From the NCBI GenBank assembly GCA_030789695.1, contig CM061142.1, positions 359,451,486 to 359,515,485 of the forward strand: DNA of 64,000 nt, in the 5' to 3' direction. This DNA comes from Scilla litardierei. Lineage: Eukaryota > Streptophyta > Magnoliopsida > Asparagales > Asparagaceae. The first letter of the stretch is position 1. Every line of letters begins with the position of its first letter. The notes beneath the pieces were generated by a model. The model did not search any database. It saw only the letters and a list, made by a program, of their open reading frames with translations, and was not told where the DNA came from. The position numbers and the translations under genes are program-made. Shown here piece after piece: positions 60,786 through 64,000 of this stretch.

Positions 60786-61160
60786 AGGCTCACTCGGCCG
60801 AGTGACAAATGTCACTCAGCCGAGTTACAAACCCTGTACATTTCCAGTAAGTCGGGGATTTTCGGGGGTCTGTCTTCGGAGGTGACTCGGCCTAGTGGCT
60901 TTACTCACTCGGCTGAGGGGCATTCCATGCTCGGCCGAGTGGCTTTCTCAAATAGACTGTAAAATTCCAGTAAGTCGGCCTCTTTTTAGATGGATTTTCA
61001 CGTGCCACTCGGGCGAGGGGATCTTCATACTCGGCCGAATGGCCAATCGTGCTCGGCCAAGTGCACACTGATTTCCTTCTGTGGTGCGTGTCCGATCGGG
61101 TCGGCCGAGTGGTCTTCTTGCTCGACCGAGTGAGTGCTTCACTCGGCCGAGTGACATGCT
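60786..61160. repeat. ACTCGGCCGAGT palindrome array
   Basis: About ten exact or near copies of the 12-bp palindrome ACTCGGCCGAGT (for example at 60792, 60932, 61102 and 61142). They are arranged in longer imperfect repeats that share TTCCAGTAAGTCGG (60842 and 60965). Confidence 0.85.
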
Positions 61161-61459
61161 GTATATGCCCAATCTTCATCATTTTGCCTCCTCGTCGCTC
61201 CTACGAAGTTCCTTCTTCTTCCACTCGTCTTCCATCGTCGAATAGCCCTCAAAAGAGCCTTGGGTGACACTCCGGAGTGGGTGTAAATCCTCTTGATCTC
61301 AAAATCACTCCGAATCGCTCCATATCTCATGAAATACGACAAAAACAAGAAATCATGAAAAGCATCGCAATATTGTCGAATAATCGTGAAAAACGCGATA
61401 TGAGCGATCAAAGTGGCATGCAAACATGCAGAAAAAAGGTGTAAAATATGGAGTGATCA

Positions 61460-61480
61460 AAATCCCCCAAGCTTACCTCT
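61460..61480 (-). promoter_or_regulatory. Polypurine tract of the Tat/Athila-like element
   Basis: The minus strand reads GAGGTAAGCTTGGGGGATTT, directly before the LTR. It is preceded by TCAAGGACGAGTAAGAG, text commonly seen at the 3' end of these elements. Confidence 0.7.
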
Positions 61481-63389
61481 TACTCGTCCTTGAGGAAGAT
61501 GAGTAGAAAGCGAACCCGACGGGCAAAATAATGGAAAAGAAGGAAAATAAAAATAAAAATAGAATAGAAAGCGAAGAAGGGGGTGCTAGATCATTTTTCT
61601 CAGGACGTGGGTTTTGCTTACTCATATAGCATACATCGAATATAAAACACATGTCAAAGACTTTTATCTCGATATCATGGTATAATGATGCATTCGAAAT
61701 AGAAAACCCCAAAATATCAAAATAGCATGATATATGGAATCATTCTAGGATTAGCATCGTCTGAAGCATCTAAAGCGGTATGCATAATCATAGATCACAC
61801 ACTTTTCAATTGAATGCTTTCTGTAAGGAGTATAAGAGATATCACACAATATGGAATAGTAAGAATAGAAAAGCATGGTTTTCATGAAATGTATGCTAAG
61901 TGTCAACTCCTGGATTTCGTAAAACTTCTAGTGATCTTACCAAGTATAGAAAATTACCTAGCTTAGGTTGTCATGCACAGTCAGGTAGTCACACTCTCAC
62001 ACATCATTGGATCTCCTCCCCCAAGCTTATCCATAAGTGTGGTGGCATAAGATAAATCAATAAACATATTCCCCATTTTTGAAGCTCCATGATAGAATAA
62101 AAACAACAGAGGGAAGAAAGAGAGAAAGAATGTGAGATGGGATCATATATAAACTTCTTCCCTTTTTTTTTCTTTTCTCTCTTTTTTTTCTTTTCTTTTT
62201 GTTAATATCAACACATATACACAAGCGATCCCAAATCAAAAGAGAGAAGGATATACAGGTATATATATATTTCGATTTTGGGGAATTGGAGCATGAAAAT
62301 TAATAGCGGGGGAAATGCCAATAATAGACTTGCTAAAGTGAGATTCACCAATGAATTTTAAGTAGAGAAATAATGCTCAAGATATGTGGAGAAAGAAATA
62401 AATGTATCACTCGGTTCACTCTATAAGATGTGCACAACAACTTCAGCAGAGTAATGTAGCCTACTCAGTTTAATCTAAGAAAGTAAACTAGTCCAGTTAT
62501 ATCAACCTAACATTCATTCATTCAACCTGAAAGTGAGGCGTTCATTTTTCATGCAATAAGAAGTGATATAAGAAAGGAAAGCAGTACTCCAGATATAAGC
62601 AATCAATGCGTGAAGCTTGGTGTGTTTTCTATGAAAAGCATACATATGAATCATCAGACATCAGCTAATAACAGAATTTCATCCATATTCATATACGAAA
62701 AGGCGGGTTACTATCTCAAATGCAAGGCAGGGCATAGCATATGATATCTGAAACAAAAGCTAGGACATGACAAAATAGCATGCATAAAGAGATAAGCTAA
62801 CACCACGTCATCATCATCACAGAAAAGTCATCTCTAGCAAAAGATGAAAGAAATAAGGATAAAAGAAAAATAGAAACTACTGTGTACAATGCAGCACACT
62901 CAAAAAAGATAAGAAAACGTGATGCATGATAAAAAACGAAAAAGTGAGTGAAAATGGTGTAAAAAACAAAGTAAAGGTGGAAAAAATAAAACTAAAAGGT
63001 GACGAAAAGCAAAAAGTGTGAGAACTCACTCCCCCAAGCTAAAGTGCATAGTGTCCTCAATGTGCAAAGTGTGGCACACTGAGAGACGAGAAACGGGTGG
63101 GGTGGGTGAGGATGCATGCATGAAGGAAAAGAAAGAAAATGAAAATGAAAATATGATGTGAATGTAGATGATGCATGCAGAGATCAGAATGATGCAGATA
63201 AAAGTGTCCCCAAAAAGACTCTCCCTCACTCCCAAAAAGAGATAAAAAGATATGACCAAATAGGTACCAAAATAGTATGTGGAGGAGGGGATCAAAAATC
63301 ATCAGGCTCCAAAAACGACCAGCAAAACAACAGAAATATAGAAGGCATCCAGTATGTGCCTAGGCTGGTGGTGGTGCACCGGCACCGTC
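61481..63389 (-). other. 3' non-coding internal region of the Tat/Athila-like element
   Basis: No credible protein in any frame. A/G- and T/C-rich low-complexity tracts (for example 62160-62200). Two further polypurine-like tracts on the minus strand: GATAAGCTTGGGGGAGGAG near 62012-62030 and TTAGCTTGGGGGAGTGAG near 63026-63043. Confidence 0.6.
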
Positions 63390-64000
63390 CTATGGCAGAA
63401 GTGGGGGTGGGGGTGGTGGGCGTGGTAGCTGCTGGGTGGGTATCGGTGGTGGGGGCAGACGCGCCAGAATCTGGTTCAGGCAAGCCTGAATATCGGGAAG
63501 GATGGTGACGCGGGTCTGCACGGAACTAAATGTGGCGGAGAGAGCCCTAAAGTCCCCTCTAAGTCCAGTAACAGCCCCCTCAAGAGCACGAATGCTCTGA
63601 ACTAGAGTGTCGGGGGGGTGGTGGAGCAGAGGGACGCACAGGTCTAACAGGTGAAGTTTGGTGCTGTCTCACGCGGGTAGTGTAGAGGACAGGTCCAGCA
63701 GGGAAGTGGGGTAGTGATGCTGTGCTCACTACGTGATGTCCAGCCTCGGTGTGAGGCTGGGACGCATGCATTGTCGAAAGGGAGGCAGCAGCAGTGGAAG
63801 TGAAAATAGGTGACGAGGTGGCGGGAGAGGTCAGTGACGCAGACGTGGGGACAGAAGTCACGACGTTCTCGATAAAGACAGGGGCGGTGGAGACCGAAAA
63901 GTCGATGACTGGGGAGGCTGTGAAGGGCACAAAAGATGACTCCACAGGAGTCGAGGACAACAATCGGGAGAGGGTCTACATGGCAGCGGTAAAGAAAGAC
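63390..64000 (-). pseudogene. Unidentified Ser/Thr/Pro-rich ORF 3' end, Tat/Athila-like element
   Basis: The minus-strand frame from the right edge runs through an in-frame TAG near 63980 and then a long Ser/Thr/Ala/Pro-rich stretch (STPVESSFVPFTASPV and similar). A frame break at a run of seven C near 63612 is followed by SIRALEGAVTGLRGDFRALS, a heptad-like helix, then a Pro-rich end (RLPPPPIPTQQLPRPPPPPP) and a TAG at 63390-63392. The position after pol and before the 3' polypurine tract fits the extra 3' ORF carried by some Tat/Athila elements. The protein itself is not recognised and its N-terminal part is outside the window. Confidence 0.5.

Larger units (their letters stand above)
59641..61459 (-). 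repeat. 3' LTR of a Tat/Athila-like Ty3 element
   Basis: The + strand begins TGTGATATGCTCACG and ends GGAGTGATCA, so in its own sense the LTR runs TGATCACTCC...CATATCACA (1,819 bp). A polypurine tract adjoins it at 61460-61480. Near the left end, CTTACCGCAAGCGCACGGTG followed by GGTATCGAACTCAGGGAGG is text I associate with Tat/Athila LTRs. Inside are repeated CAATCTCTTGCAAA motifs, a TATA box and a palindromic array. The 5' LTR lies beyond the right edge, so no target duplication can be checked. Confidence 0.65.

Overview
This window is intergenic DNA from a flowering plant, and almost all of it is transposable elements. I found no convincing host gene, no rRNA and no stand-alone tRNA gene. 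The plant assignment rests on element types seen directly: Ty3/gypsy chromovirus gag-pol of the Tekay/Del type, a Tat/Athila-like LTR, L1-type LINEs whose ORF1 carries a DUF4283-like region plus a CCHC knuckle, Helitrons, a CACTA-like element with sub-terminal inverted repeats, and tRNA-derived SINEs. I cannot name the species.

Layout. 1-3163: the 5' part (gag start, primer site, 5' LTR) of a Ty3/gypsy element on the minus strand. 3164-5450: sequence resembling part of another minus-strand LTR. 5668-9205: a cluster of small non-autonomous elements sitting in TA/TG microsatellites (two SINEs, three foldback/MITE-like elements, three Helitrons). 9206-54426: a short CACTA-like element split by one Ty3/gypsy chromovirus (9571-54196, flanked by AAAAC duplications). 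That chromovirus has itself been invaded several times. A non-coding LTR element (here LARD1, 16177-25380, ATATG duplication) sits in its pol gene. A second one (LARD2, 28230-37966, CGTAG/TGTAG duplication) sits in its 3' LTR. Three L1 LINEs, head to tail, sit in a TA microsatellite of the same 3' LTR (38092-53690). 54427-55690: nothing recognised. About 55700-59200: a heavily decayed Ty1/copia relic. 59641-64000: the 3' LTR and 3' internal region of a minus-strand Tat/Athila-like Ty3 element, cut by the window edge.

How the parts relate. The gypsy fragment at the left edge and both LARDs share a 16-nt primer-site-like sequence 8 nt from the LTR. They also share leader sequence up to the gag start and a set of hairpins inside the LTR. 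The LARDs therefore look like non-autonomous derivatives of the family represented at 1-3163, although they are inserted in a different (Tekay-type) element. The most interesting signals are this covarying hairpin module, an acidic extra reading frame upstream of gag in the chromovirus, palindrome arrays immediately upstream of TATA boxes in two different LTR families, and a Helitron whose 5' terminus is repeated many times. No coding region in the window is fully intact except ORF1 of LINE B (46227-47783).
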